Positions 36,715 to 49,030 of a DNA stretch of 64,000 nt are shown here, one piece after another. The notes below the pieces were generated by a model that was given only the letters and a program-made list of their open reading frames with translations, had not been told where the DNA came from and did no database searches. Source of the stretch: Erythrophleum ivorense (lineage: Eukaryota; Streptophyta; Magnoliopsida; Fabales; Fabaceae); the NCBI GenBank assembly GCA_026724425.1, contig JAIUCV010000003.1, forward strand, positions 61,557,088 through 61,621,087, in the 5' to 3' direction. The translations under genes were made by a program, and so were the position numbers. Positions within the stretch are counted from its first letter, which is position 1. Each line of letters begins with the position of its first letter.

Positions 36715-39130
36715 TGCAAAACACTGATACAAGGAAGCAGAATCCATATAAGTTCACATCAACATACTCAACTCCACTACTGCCCTGTTCTTTTCTGATA
36801 AGGGCTGCCTATTCTGGGTTAGACAACTCAATCAACATCCAAAGAAAAAGAAATTAGGAATTCACAATTACATTAAGGTTTACAAAACACTCTCACTTAA
36901 ACCCCATGGAAAGACCACAGAAGAAAATTGTTAAAATTTAAGATTATTTTTCTTATTACATTAAAATGTAGCTTATGCACCACATATACATCAAAAGGAT
37001 AAATATGCTCAAGAAAATAAGAAACTGGAATAATCAAAAGTAAATATGAAAACGAAAGTTCAACTGATACAAAAATTAATAACATAGTCAGGATATTCAC
37101 AAAGATTAATATGAAAATGCCTTTGTAAAAAGAGTCAAGAGACCATCATAATAATTACTTCATAGTTCTTCAATAATTTTTCCTAATCAATAACATGATC
37201 CAACTCACATGCATGCCTATATGCTTACTTCTTAATTATAAAAATATATTTATTCAACTAAGAGTATACTTCTCATATTTGCCCATCCATTAACCAGACT
37301 TTTACATTCAAAGGAGCCATGCAGTGGTAGTAATTTTCACTCTATCGTAGGTTACCAAAATAAAATCAAAATCATGAACATAATATGAAGGTAAAGGAAA
37401 GTAATAATTTCTATTGGGAGTCAAAAATGCAGAACAATATATAACCACTACAGATTAGTACCACTCTTAAGGGTCAATTTTTTTTTAAAAAATAAATGTA
37501 GAGAAATACAGAATCCAGTGAAGATAAAAATTACAATTTTAGACAGAAATTGCAAAATACGAGGAATTTAATCATGTTTCATTGCTTTAGTTCAGTCAGT
37601 TTTGAACAAACTTGAGATCAGTTTTATAAAAAAGACCACATTTTGGTTTAAATCAGGGCTGCTGGACTGAACCAAGCCAGACTCATGGATGGTTGATTTT
37701 GGTTGGCTCAGTTTAGGCAGTTTATATTGTACAATAATGTTATGATATCTTCATGAGATCATGGGGTACAAATCATCTTTGAATCAATGTACAATTTTGT
37801 GAGCATGATATTCATAATAGGAATGTCTAATCCAATGGTGGATTTTGTGAGAGACTTATCCTTTGGAAAGTTATTCAATGATGTAAGATTGATTTTGATT
37901 TATACCAGTATCAATGGATCATTCTTTTTTTGTGTGTGTAAGACCCAAAAATGCAAAAGAAAGGTCAATGACACGGGGCCTCCATTAAAAGGAGCTTTTT
38001 TTTTTTTTTTAACTTAAGGCCAACAATAAATTTTGTTCCCACTCCCCTCACCCACAAAAAAAAAAAAGGTAAGAGCTAAACAACTCTCTGATAAACAATC
38101 CCCCCCCCCCCCCAAAAAAAATTTACACACCAATAGCGAGTCCCAAATCAAAAAGATGAAATTATGAAAACCAATTAAATGCAGAGCATGTAAAAGAAGA
38201 AAACAGAACAATGCAATACTGAAAAATGCAAATGGAGTGAAGATAAAAATTAGGACTATAATAAAATGAAATTTCAAGGCCACGCAGGAAATAAAAATCA
38301 CTGCTACAGTTATTTTCTGATAGTTTGCATTTGAATTATGGTAGTTGTTTCACCACTATTAAGGAGACAAGCAACAAATTGGCAGATTTACAGAGACAGC
38401 TAAGTCGTAAATAAAAATTTGAAACCCAGAATCAGAAAGTACGTTACTTGGAAAATTCAACATGAAATTGATTAGAGAAGCCATAAATCTGAACCACCAT
38501 GAATTACAGAATCACGCTTCAGTAGTGAGTAGACCATGAAATCATTCAAGCAGCAACTTTTCAATGTTCCATTATAAATTACTAAAGTAAAAGCAAAGCA
38601 ACCAGCAACATGTTAGCCAAACCATTGCAGATCATAAAATCTCACAGAAATCCGAAAGCAAAGAGAGGAACAGGGGAAGGAAATTAGAAATCAAAAGGTA
38701 TGATAGAGAAACCGTTGAAAATTCATAATACAAAAACTTCAAACATGGTTGAATCAGATTACAAGCTTACTTCAGAAATTGATGGTGAAGTCAGATTACA
38801 CGCTTACCTCAAAAACAGAATATAGATCACAAAACACGAATTCACCATAAAGTTTGAATAAAAAATAATAACTTTAGCACCAACCCCAATAGCTAGACCA
38901 ACAAGAACAATAGGGTATACAACTTAAACATGAATTTCTCTCTTGATTTGATATAAGCACCAGCGCCGCCGTAATTAAGAGATGAAGTTGAGAGAACAAT
39001 AAAACTTTGAAGAAACAGAGAGATGAAGATTGACCCAACCTGATAGAGGAGACGAAGCCCAAGTTGAACGCTACCAATACCCCGATTTCGGCTCTGCTGT
39101 GTTTGAGAGAGGAAAACAAAGGTTTTTTCC
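36715..39130 (-). other. 5' leader region of the ABC-F gene, probably with 5'UTR introns
   Basis: No coding exon is found between the ABC-F start codon and the promoter-like segment near 39130. The GC-richer, CT-rich stretch at 39000-39130 (minus-strand sense) looks like a first untranslated exon, and the AT-rich remainder like one or more leader introns. A C14 tract lies at 38100-38113. Exact splice sites were not settled. Confidence 0.5.
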
Positions 39131-39224
39131 TTAGGGTTTCGATCGAACGAGGAAGAAAACTGCTCGTATCAGATTTATGCTTCCTTTTTCTTTTAATTTC
39201 TTTTACGTGTTACACTGTTATATA
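39131..39224 (-). promoter_or_regulatory. Candidate ABC-F promoter: TATA box and telo-box
   Basis: On the minus strand TATATAA lies at 39218-39224, and AAACCCTAA, a telo-box, at 39131-39139 about 80 bp downstream. Telo-boxes near the transcription start are common in plant genes for translation and ribosome functions, which fits an ABC-F protein. The transcription start itself is not shown. Confidence 0.5.
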
Positions 39225-41102
39225 GCGCAATTTAGGTTTTGGTCATTTATCTTCTCAATAACAAAGTGAATAGCCATTGGGCCCTTTTGTACTTTGCGAG
39301 TCGGCCCAAGTTTAAATATAGTCCAATAATAAGAGGCCCAAAGTGATAAACATAGTTTTTTTTTTCTTTTGTGGAAAAGAAAAAAATTTATTGGTAACTA
39401 AGATAAATATATTCAAAAATAAATTTGTTGCGTTGATAAAAGGAAAAAAAATTGTTGTGTTTCTGAAAGAGGATGAATTAAGATTAATGGGCCAAAGAAG
39501 AAGATAGATTCCATTACCCACAAAAAAAAAATCCTTACTTTTGTTTAAATTATAAATAAAAATAGGTATCCTCTGCGTTTTGCCTGTTCTTTCCATTGTG
39601 TTTTATGTTTCAAATGCAATTTCCAAAGTAGGAATTGCAATAATTTTTTTTTTTACTTTGTCCCCTAATTTTGTGATTTTTTTAAAATTCAGTAGCCAAA
39701 CCCGCAGATATTATATTATCTGTAGTTGCCCAAAAAAAAAAATCTTCCTTCATATCCATAGTAAAATCATGTGAAGGCAAAATATACTGTCTGTTTGGCT
39801 TTGTTTTTATTTTAATATTTTTAAAATAAATTTTTAAAATTAAAAAAAATTAAAAATTTTATTTGAATCATTATTTTAAAAGATCATAATTTTTATTTTT
39901 TTTAATTTTCTAAAATAAAAATTAATAAAATATCTAAAAATTATTGTAATTTTTTTATTTTTAAAAATACAATTCTATTTTTACGTTTCACACCACATTT
40001 TATTAAAAAGAAACCTGTTCCCACGGAAAATCAGTCAGGCCCATCTTCATTGAAGATGGTTTTCAGAGTAGCCTAGGGTACCCCTATTATTAAAAGGCCA
40101 GCCAGAATGCACTAATGGCTGCACAACTCTCAAGTAGGGGTCATCCTTTTAATTTTCTTAAGCCAAAATGGAGTTTCGTAGAACCAGTGAAAGCTTCAAA
40201 AATCCAAACTGGTCACTCTCCTTCAAATGGTAATGCAATTTCCAAAGTGCTAATTTACTCGAACAGAGCCATCGAAAAACAATGTATACACAACGTATCA
40301 ATACTTTCCAGGGAAAAAAGAAAAAAATAAGGGATTATACTAGTATCATTGTTGTTCTTCAAAAATTTAATTTTTGGGTTTAAAAACAGAGCCATCGAAG
40401 AAGACTAGTATGCTCGAACCAAGTAAGCCATCAAAGAATCAAGGTAGAAGAAGAAGGAGCTCACCCAAGAGTGGAAGAATCGAAGGATAAGGAGGCTTAG
40501 GGTTTGCTTCAACGAAAGCTGCACAAGCACAGATGAAGAACAGAGGCGCAGGTGAACCAAGCAAGCTATTCTGCTTTTGGTGTTTTGAGTGTGATGAAAC
40601 GCAGCGTCTCGTGCATTAGGAAAAAAAATACAAATAAAATGTTAATGGGTTTCATGCGTTTAAAAGTATCTTTATGTCCCAATAACCTGTAATCTTTAAA
40701 CTTTTAGCTAGTTTCAATTTGTGGTTTTAATCAGACTTTTTTTTTTCAATTATTTGGTAACACTTTAGTTACAAAATCTATATTTGAAATATAATTAGTT
40801 TAGATTTTTGATACTGATGTGTCTCGAAAGTATAAAAAGTTAAATTAAAAATAAAACAACTAATTGCCAGTGAAAAATACGTAACTATTTATTACTTTTA
40901 AAAATAATAATAGATACTTGGTAATTAATTGAAAATGTATAATTTTTCTTTATTTCATAATTTATAAATAAAATAAGATTAAAAATATTTGGATTGGCAT
41001 TGTAAAACTTTTGGTGTAACGAAAATGATATATAATGATCATAGTTAGGTTCTTGCTTTAACCTAAATAGATGTACGACATGTATTTCATTTTAGTCCAA
41101 AT

Positions 41103-41196
41103 AAATTTGATTAGTATATGTGACTTAATAGTTTAAAGGGATCTATGACAAATTTGATTAGTATATGTGACTTAATAGTTTAAAGGGATCTATGAC
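41103..41196. repeat. Perfect 47-bp tandem duplication
   Basis: Two adjacent identical units, each beginning AAATTTGATTAGTATATGTG and ending GGGATCTATGAC. Their perfection in non-coding AT-rich DNA implies a recent event. Confidence 0.9.
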
Positions 41197-44100
41197 ATGT
41201 AACCTAAATAAATTTTTGACATAAATAAATGTATATAGTTAAATGTCATACATTTATTTATCAGAGTATATATATATATATATATGAATTTTTTCAGTAA
41301 CAAGAAAACAAATAAAATTACTATTAATTTTATCTGAGTTAATTAAAAAGAAAATGAATAGCTAAGAAAAATGACTTGACTAAGTTATTATCTTAATTTG
41401 ATTATTTTTATTCACAATTTCACCTATACCAGACTATGTAGTTTAGTGAAGATCATTTTGTGCAATGAATTCGATAAAAATTTAAGTAACTGATATTTTG
41501 GTTTTGAAAATAAATACCGTATTTCTTAATTTGGTTTTTTATTTTTATTTCTTATTGTATAGTAAAGTTAATATTTTGGACTAACTTGCATATCAAGTGA
41601 ACTAATTTATTTAAAATATATTAAATATAATTATTCATAAAAATAAAGTAATAAATGTTAAGAATATAATAATAAATGATTAATTGGTATGTCTATATAT
41701 ATTATATAAGTATTTGTTTAATTCATACATTTTTTATATATAATATTTTGCATTTAGGTGCAATCTTGGATAGATGTTCATGCAAGTATAATTTATCCTT
41801 CATCTCACATATTCAAATCTCACCATGGTTTATTTTGCATAATTACAATCCATGGAGTTATAAGACGGGTACTCACTGGTGGGGTCCAAATTGCAGTCCT
41901 TAATGCAAATCTACAAATGACAGAAACCAAAGAAAGCAATAAGCATTCTCCAACAACATAATAATAAGTAAATATTTCATATTTTTTTGTCAATTTTTTA
42001 ATTAAAATATGATAAATATATTATTTTTCAATAATAATATAACAAGATATTTGGATTAGGCGCTGAGCAGCACCATGTTGCTTTTAACGGAGGGTTACCC
42101 CAATCAATTCTAAGCAATCTAGATCTTTTTTTTTTTTTTTTTTATAGATTTCCATAATCCTTTTTATTTAAAAAGATGCAAAATGTAAAATAAAACAATT
42201 GTAATCTTAAAAAAATGATAATTAATACTAAAACAATTAAAAAAATATATAAAATCTGAGCTGTTCATATCCTATTAGCATCAGAGTACTACTTTTAGAA
42301 GCAGCGTCAAACCCAAGTCCCATAATAAATATATAGTTTAATCGAAAAATTATTTATTTGTCTGTAAAAGTTATATAATTATTATATTTTAATTGAAAAA
42401 TCTAATAATAAAATATAAAAAAATTATTATACAATTTTTTTCATTATTTTAACATTATTGATTAGCATATGCAAATTTCCTTAATCGCAACCTTACACCT
42501 ATGTCCAGTACTCCCAATACATGATAATGTATAACTTTGAAGAATCGATTATTTGCATTAGACAATCAGTGCATCTTTTGAGCCACAACAAAATTTATCA
42601 CCATTAAATATTGAATTTGTTTGCAATCAACGTTATCATTGAATCCTTTTTTATATTATCAGTAAAATTAATTAAATTAAATATAATTCCCTCTCATAAA
42701 TAATTTTTTTAGTAAACAATTTTAAATTTTCATGTCACTATACATGTGTAGTCATTTAGGTTTAACTCCTCAAGTGACTGGGGTAGGAGATTTGGATTTT
42801 TTGTTTCTCAAACAAAAACTTAAAGTCAAGTTCACAAAAGTGTGTGAGTCTATAATATGTATATATATATATATATATATGTTACAGTAGTAAAATATGT
42901 TACTACTAGACCCATTTATTTAGAAGATCTAAAAAGAAAGAGAAAGTAAAAAATGATGAAGAAGGATAAGAAATAATTTTTATACTTTTATTTTTAAAAA
43001 AATAAAAAAGTACTATTAAATAAAAATTACAAAAATATAGTAGATATTGCACATAACTTAAAAATGAATAACTTCGCCCTTACCACTAACCAAGCGGGGC
43101 CTTGGGGTGGAACCTTAATATTGATGTTCCTTTAGGTTGTTAGCTTAGCTCCAATCTATTATTGAATCAGCACCAGTAAAGTAAACATTGAGCTTATAAT
43201 GTAAAACGATCATTCTAGTTTAATGTTATATATGTCTTCCCTAATCTTTCAAAAAATAATAATTAACACTTGCCACTGAACCATTTTCGATGGCTTGAAT
43301 GGCTTTGTTGTTTTGTTTAATAAAACAAGTAAAAGTGGGACAATATGAATCCACATATACTTCGAAACTAAGAAAATTATTAATGAGAATATAGGTTATT
43401 CCATTATCGATGAGATACTAGTGACATACATAAAATTTTTAAAATTTTATTTTTTAAAATGCTATTTTTATTTATTTTTATTTTTTTATGAAATTTTTAA
43501 TATTTTTATATTTTAAAAAGTTATTTTTTTATATGTCAAATAGCACCAATGCTACTTGTGACATTGTGGAACCATTCGTTTAAATATTTGAGTGAGAACT
43601 CTGGAGTGAAAAACATATATTCTATTATTATAAAAAAAATTAAAATTAGTTATTTAAAAAGTCATACTAAGTAAAACAGAAAGATACAACTAATAATTAC
43701 AACTTATGGATAAACGTGGTATAAAAAATTATCACAGAAGTGGATTCCTTAAGTAACAAATAAGCTTATGTTTTCATTGTTTGGATGTTTCAGAATCAGG
43801 ATTTTAAGAGTCGCCTTGCTACTTCCATGATTTTCATCGAATGGCCTCGAAACTTTTTGGGGGCTTACCTGGGACACAAAAGCAATGAAGCATTTGTCAA
43901 AATATAACTGTTGACTAAAAGTGAAAAGCTTTTCAAAAAGTAACCCTAGCAAATCTGAGTGTATTGAATAAAATGAGATTTGATGTGATCATAGGAATAG
44001 ATTGACCATCTTTATATATATATATATATATATATGCTATTATAAATTGTTTCTTGATAAAGGTAATTAAGATCCTAGCTTCCCTTATTTTGTTTGGCTT

Positions 44101-44639
44101 CACAAGATGGGTTTAAAAATCAGTATTTCTTATTTGAGGAAACTAATCAAATTCTATGGTTCATTAAGTTCATTTCAAGTTATTACCTACCCTTGAATAA
44201 CCAAGTTGAAAGAGAATGCCAGGAAGAGCTCACGCCTAACCAAAAGTTTTTCCATGCTAAAATTACGTTACGCCTCATTTCAATTAATTAATGCTAACAT
44301 TAAACTCCATGCTTCCTAAAGTACTTTTCAACTCCAAAAGTTTATTTAACTCATCTAAAGATTTTATTTAGCTCAAGTATGCCATAAAATTGAAATCAAT
44401 TTAAATTAATTATGTTACTTTCTAAATTAAATGTTTCAAATCCTAAAATTCCATCCATAAATTTAAATTTATGCTCAACTTCCCTTATTTCCTTTCTAAG
44501 AATTCTCAGGTTATTACACTATGGCACAGTACAATTTACATGCCTTTCACTGCACTATCCTAATCGATTTATATACTTTGACCACTAACTTCCTCTACGG
44601 ATCTTGATCCAACTTCCCCTCCTCTGCATCTACTTCATC

Positions 44640-44665
44640 ATATATATATATATATATATATATAT
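44640..44665. repeat. (TA)n microsatellite
   Basis: TA dinucleotide run, followed at once by a second short run ending near 44676. Confidence 0.9.
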
Positions 44666-45568
44666 CTATATATATAAAAGTTTTGGATTCCCTCCCTACT
44701 ATAAAAACTCCACAAATGTTATCTGAGCATATAATGTTAAATAACTCTCCAATCAAAGTCTGCTGTGATGAAGTCTTTGAAATGATTAGTTTTCAACCCA
44801 AAATTTTCTTGGATAGCTTATAGATTTTCTATTGGATATTCCAGAATGCATAGAGAAAGATAAAGAATGAATTTTTTATCTATGTTAGTTACACTTTTAT
44901 ATAGACACCAAGCTTCACTAAATGATAGCTAGCATACAGTAGGCACACTTACAGACTTAACCTATCTCAGTTCACTCAGCAACTGCTATATACAACGCCA
45001 TACATTATGCATGCTACCTTAGGGTGTAGGGTGGAGTCAAGGGGGCCAAGGCCCCTGCTTGTACCCCCTTGGGTTCGCCCTGGATATGATCCTTACTAAG
45101 TAAAACATGAACATTCATCCATGGAACATTTACATGCAGAAACAAATATAAAATTAGCGTTTCTTTTTCACATGTTATACTTGTTTGTATGTCATGGGCA
45201 TAAAACTTACTTTAGAAGGTTATGAAATTGTGAGACATGTATTCTTGCAGTGAACAAATGGACCTAGAATGCTTAAAACTAGGAAATATAATATTTTGGT
45301 TTAATCTTGATGTTGGGGTTGATTATAGTATTCCAAATGCTTATTTAAATAAGAGTTGTCCTTTAAAAAAAAATTAATTCGATTAGCTATTAGTTTGTTG
45401 TATTTAGCTTTTTATACTATTGTGTTGGTATTTTAGAACTTGTTGATTTGGCAGTGTGGTTTAGTTTAACAGTTATACTTCAATTACACAGTTTAGGTGA
45501 TTCGAAGTAGCCTTTATTGCATTAGACTTGGGGTTTACTTGTATCCAATTAGCTTATATTGCACCAAG

Positions 45569-45954
45569 TGTCATGTACGAGTCGCACAAGCAGAATGAGC
45601 CTCCAATATATGGGTCTACAACGACCTGTGATGACATGGCTCATGCACATGAAAATACTAGAATGAGAAGAAGCTTTTGCAATAGGAAGGCCATGTGGAA
45701 GGTGAGAGAAGGCGTATAAAAGAATGGTTAGGTGTACAATGTGGTAGGAATGGAAGAATGTCCCTTCTACAACTCTTCTAACGACTCTATCTCTCTCCTT
45801 TCTGTTATTTCTCTTTTCCCTACATCTTTCTTTGCACTTTCCTGAAGCTTGTATCTCAAATGCACATTTTAATTCGTAAATAAAGAATAGTTGTTATGGA
45901 CATTTACTGATATCCATTTCATTGTGGTTACCAAGATTGATTGCAATCATTACA
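45569..45954 (+). repeat. 5' LTR of the gypsy element
   Basis: 386 bp, TGTCATG to ATTACA. A TATAAAA at 45715-45721 is the likely LTR promoter, and an AATAAAG near 45883 could serve polyadenylation. Confidence 0.95.
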
Positions 45955-45987
45955 GATTGGTGCTCTCGTTGAGAGGAACACCTCGAC

Positions 45988-47150
45988 ATGGCAAAAGGAA
46001 TGCAACTCAAGGAGCTTACAGTTGACATGAAAAAGATGACGGAGTGTGTCGAGCAGGTGGAGGTGGCAAATAACTCTCAAATAGAATGAATTTGAGAGAT
46101 TGATCGAGTTAATGATTTGAACACCCAATGCTAGAATGGAACAATTGGAGGCCACCATGGAGTCACTTACCAGAGCAGTAGATGCTGTGAATAGAAGTGC
46201 TAACCATATCCAAAGTTCTCCAAGCAAAATACAAAGTTCGACAATAACTTCGAATCAGTACCAGCCCTTTCAAATGCGACAGGTAAAGCTTGACTTCCCT
46301 AAATTCGATAGAACTGGTCCTCTGAATTGGTTATTCAGGGCAGAGCAGTTCTTTGCTTATTATGAAACTTTAGACGCACAAAGATTAACCATAGCCATGG
46401 TTCATATGGAGGGAATGGCGGTTCCGTGGTTCCAGATGATGCAAAAGAACCACCAAATTCTCAACTAGAAGGCATTAGCTTAGTCTATCGAAGCTCAGTT
46501 CGGGCTCTCGCGGTTTGAAAGTCCTAGAGCCCAACTCCTCAAGATGGTTTAGAAAAGATACCGTTGCTAACTACTATCAATAGTTTATGATGATTGCCAA
46601 TAAAGTTGAAGGTATGTCAGAAGAAGCTATGATGGACTGTTTTATCAGTAGATTAAAACCCGAAATTTGTTTGAAAGTGATTGCAAGGGCACCAATTACT
46701 CTAGTGGATGCTTCCTCATTGGCTCAAATATATGACGAGAAACAAGCTCTTTCCATAGTTACTCGCCCTTGGAATACATATTCAACTCCATCTATCCCAG
46801 TTCCCAGTAGCAGGACGGGAATATGAGTGACTTCAACGATTGCCACTCCAGGGTCTATCAATCAGGTAGTAGCTAAAAGTCTACCACCCCTGTTACCCAC
46901 TTCTGACATCAAACCCGGACCTCCAATTAAGAAAATGACACCGTCGGAGATTTAGCTTCGATGAGAGAAGGGACTCTGTTTTACCTGTGAAGAAAAGTTC
47001 ACTCCCAGTCACAGATGCCCTAACAAACACTATATGATACTACAATGTGATGAAGAGGAGGATATCTCAATAGAACTTTCTCGAATCCCTGAAGTAGAAG
47101 AAACTACAGAAGAGCCCCAGACTTTGCATCATCTTTCCTTACATGCATAT
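45988..47150 (+). pseudogene. gag of the gypsy element (broken)
   Basis: It begins MAKGMQLKELTVDMKKM at 45988, 34 bp after the 5' LTR, and stops early at about 46087. The capsid part resumes at about 46138, with LDFPKFDRTGPLNWLFRAEQ near 46290. A CCHC zinc knuckle (CFTCEEKFTPSHRC) lies at about 46980-47020. Several TAG and TGA stops and frame changes break it. Confidence 0.85.
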
Positions 47151-47531
47151 TAAGGTTCACACGGACCTGCCACCATACGATTTAATGGCTCACTTTTGGG
47201 ACACCCAGTGCAAGTTTTTCTAAATGGAGGGAGTTCGGATAATTTTATTCAATCGAGGATAGTTCATCATCTTAACCTATCAATGATTCCCATACCTAAG
47301 ACCAAGGTGATAGTTGGTAGTAGGGAGCATATGCAATGTGAAGGTCTGATTCAAGAACTTCGAGTAACTATCTCTGGACGTCTTTTGCTTTTTCTGGCGT
47401 ATGTATTACTTGTGACCGGTTCTAATGTGATACTTGGTGCTTCATGGTTAGAAACTATAGGCTCACACATTGTAGACTACAATACATCTATGATCAAGTT
47501 CTTTTTAGACAGGAAGTTCATCACCCTCTAG
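47151..47531 (+). pseudogene. Protease region of the gypsy element
   Basis: The frame reads HPVQVFLNGGSSDNFIQ, then VILGASWL near 47440, the usual flap-to-end spacing of retroelement aspartic proteases. The catalytic Asp is Asn here (LNGG in place of the D(S/G)G-type site), so the protease should be inactive. It ends at a TAG at 47529. Confidence 0.8.
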
Positions 47532-47689
47532 GGATACAAATTTGCTCAGGTCCATCAAGTTCAATATCATCAAATCACTCGCTTGCAGTACACAGAAGCA
47601 ATAACTGAGATGCTTTTGTTACAGGCACAAGAGACAGAGCCTAACTCAATAGATGCAGTTGAATTCTCAGAGAAATTATACCCTGAAAT

Positions 47690-48545
47690 GTGACAGGTAC
47701 TTACTCAATACCAATTTGCTTTTGCCATTCCTAAAGGTTTGCCTTCAGAACGTGAGTACGACCATCGAATAATCCTTGAGCCAGGGACAGGGCTAGCAAA
47801 AGTTATACCCTATTGATATCCATTTAGCCAGAAAACAGAAATTGAGAAGATGGTGCATGACATGCTTCATAAGGGCATTATATAACGTAGCACTAGTCCA
47901 TTTTCGGCACCTGTATTATTAGTTCGAAAGAAAGATGGAACATGGAGGTCCTACATGGATTATAGGGCTTTGAACTCAGTGACTGTGAATGACTCATTTC
48001 CTATGCCAACTGTTGATAAACTGCTCAATGAACTTGGGGGGGTCCGAATACTACACTAAATTAGATTTAAGAGCAAGCTATCATCAAATCTTAATGCACC
48101 TGGGTGATAGAGAGAAGACTGCATTCAGGACGCATCAAAGACATTATGAATGGCTTCTCATGCCATTTGGGCTCATAAATGCCCCTGCCACATTTCAAGC
48201 TCTGATGAATTCAATCTTCCAAGCATATTTGTGAAAATTTGTGCTTATATTTTTTGATGATATATTAATATATAGTGCCAAATGGTCCCTACATCTCCAA
48301 CATTTGACATGCGTTTTGGAAAAGTTGATTGAGCATCACTTATATGCCAAACTCTCTAAATGCTCCTTTGGGCAATGCAAGGTGGAATATTTGGGTCACG
48401 TGGTCTCCAGTCAGGGTGTTGAAATGGACTATAAGAAGGTTCAAGCCATTCAATCATGGCCCACTCCTTCCAATACAATTGAGAGCATTCCTTGGACTAA
48501 TAGGCTATTACTGACGATTCATTTGTTCCTATGCCCAAATTGCTA
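47690..48545 (+). pseudogene. Reverse transcriptase of the gypsy element (broken)
   Basis: Seen in order: VLVRKKDGTW near 47925, YRALNSVTV near 47965, KLDLRASYHQ near 48065, LMPFGLINAPATFQ near 48165, and the catalytic FFDDILIYS at about 48253. Breaks include a frameshift at a G7 run (48036-48042) and a TGA at 48232 just before the FFDD strand. Confidence 0.9.
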
Positions 48546-49030
48546 GCCCTCTTACTCAACTTTTTCAGAAAGATGGGTTTCATTGGACTTTAAAGGCCCG
48601 AGAAGCTTTCGAATAGTTAAAAGCGGCTCTGATTCAGGCACCCGTCTTATCTTTACTAGACTTCACTAAACCATTTATTCTTAAGATATGCGCGTCAGGT
48701 TCGGCTATTAGAGCTGGTTTAAGTCAGTCCAGACATCCTATTGCTTATTTTCGAAGAAACTTACACCTCGAATGCAAGCTAAATCTGTCTACGCTCGATA
48801 GTTACAAGCAATTGTAGAGGCTGTTGCCAAATTTGGACATTATCTATTTGGCCATTTCTTCATTATCCGAACTGACCATGAGAGCCTTAAACATTTGAAT
48901 AAGCAAGTGGTCCAAACACTTGAACAGGAGACGTGCTTACCAAAACTGATGGGTTATAGATATCGGGTGGAATATAAACTCGATAAATTTAACCAGGCCG
49001 CAAATGCTCTTTCTCGAAGCTGTTATATGG
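48546..49030 (+). pseudogene. RNase H of the gypsy element (broken)
   Basis: It contains LKAALIQAPVLSLLDF, HYLFGHFFIIRTDHESL and KFNQAANALSR, which are standard RNase H-end motifs of Ty3/gypsy polyproteins. A TAG interrupts it at about 48614 and a frameshift near 48750-48800. Confidence 0.85.

Larger units (their letters stand above)
39240..45563. other. Gene-poor AT-rich intergenic region
   Basis: No gene is supported. It holds (TA)n runs at about 41268-41284, 42860-42881, 44013-44035 and 44640-44665, a perfect 47-bp tandem duplication at 41103-41196, and a GC-rich inverted-repeat-like patch at about 45020-45075. The stretch 40100-40620 is less AT-rich, with short open frames, but shows no recognisable protein. 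Confidence 0.5.

Noticed and set aside
41676..41961. Overlapping 67-75 codon plus-strand frames
   Set aside because: No recognisable motif, and the two frames overlap. Chance open frames are more likely.
45020..45075. GC-rich inverted-repeat patch (GGGGGCCAAGGCCCC)
   Set aside because: It resembles transposon ends, but no partner end or target duplication was found. It is left unclassified.
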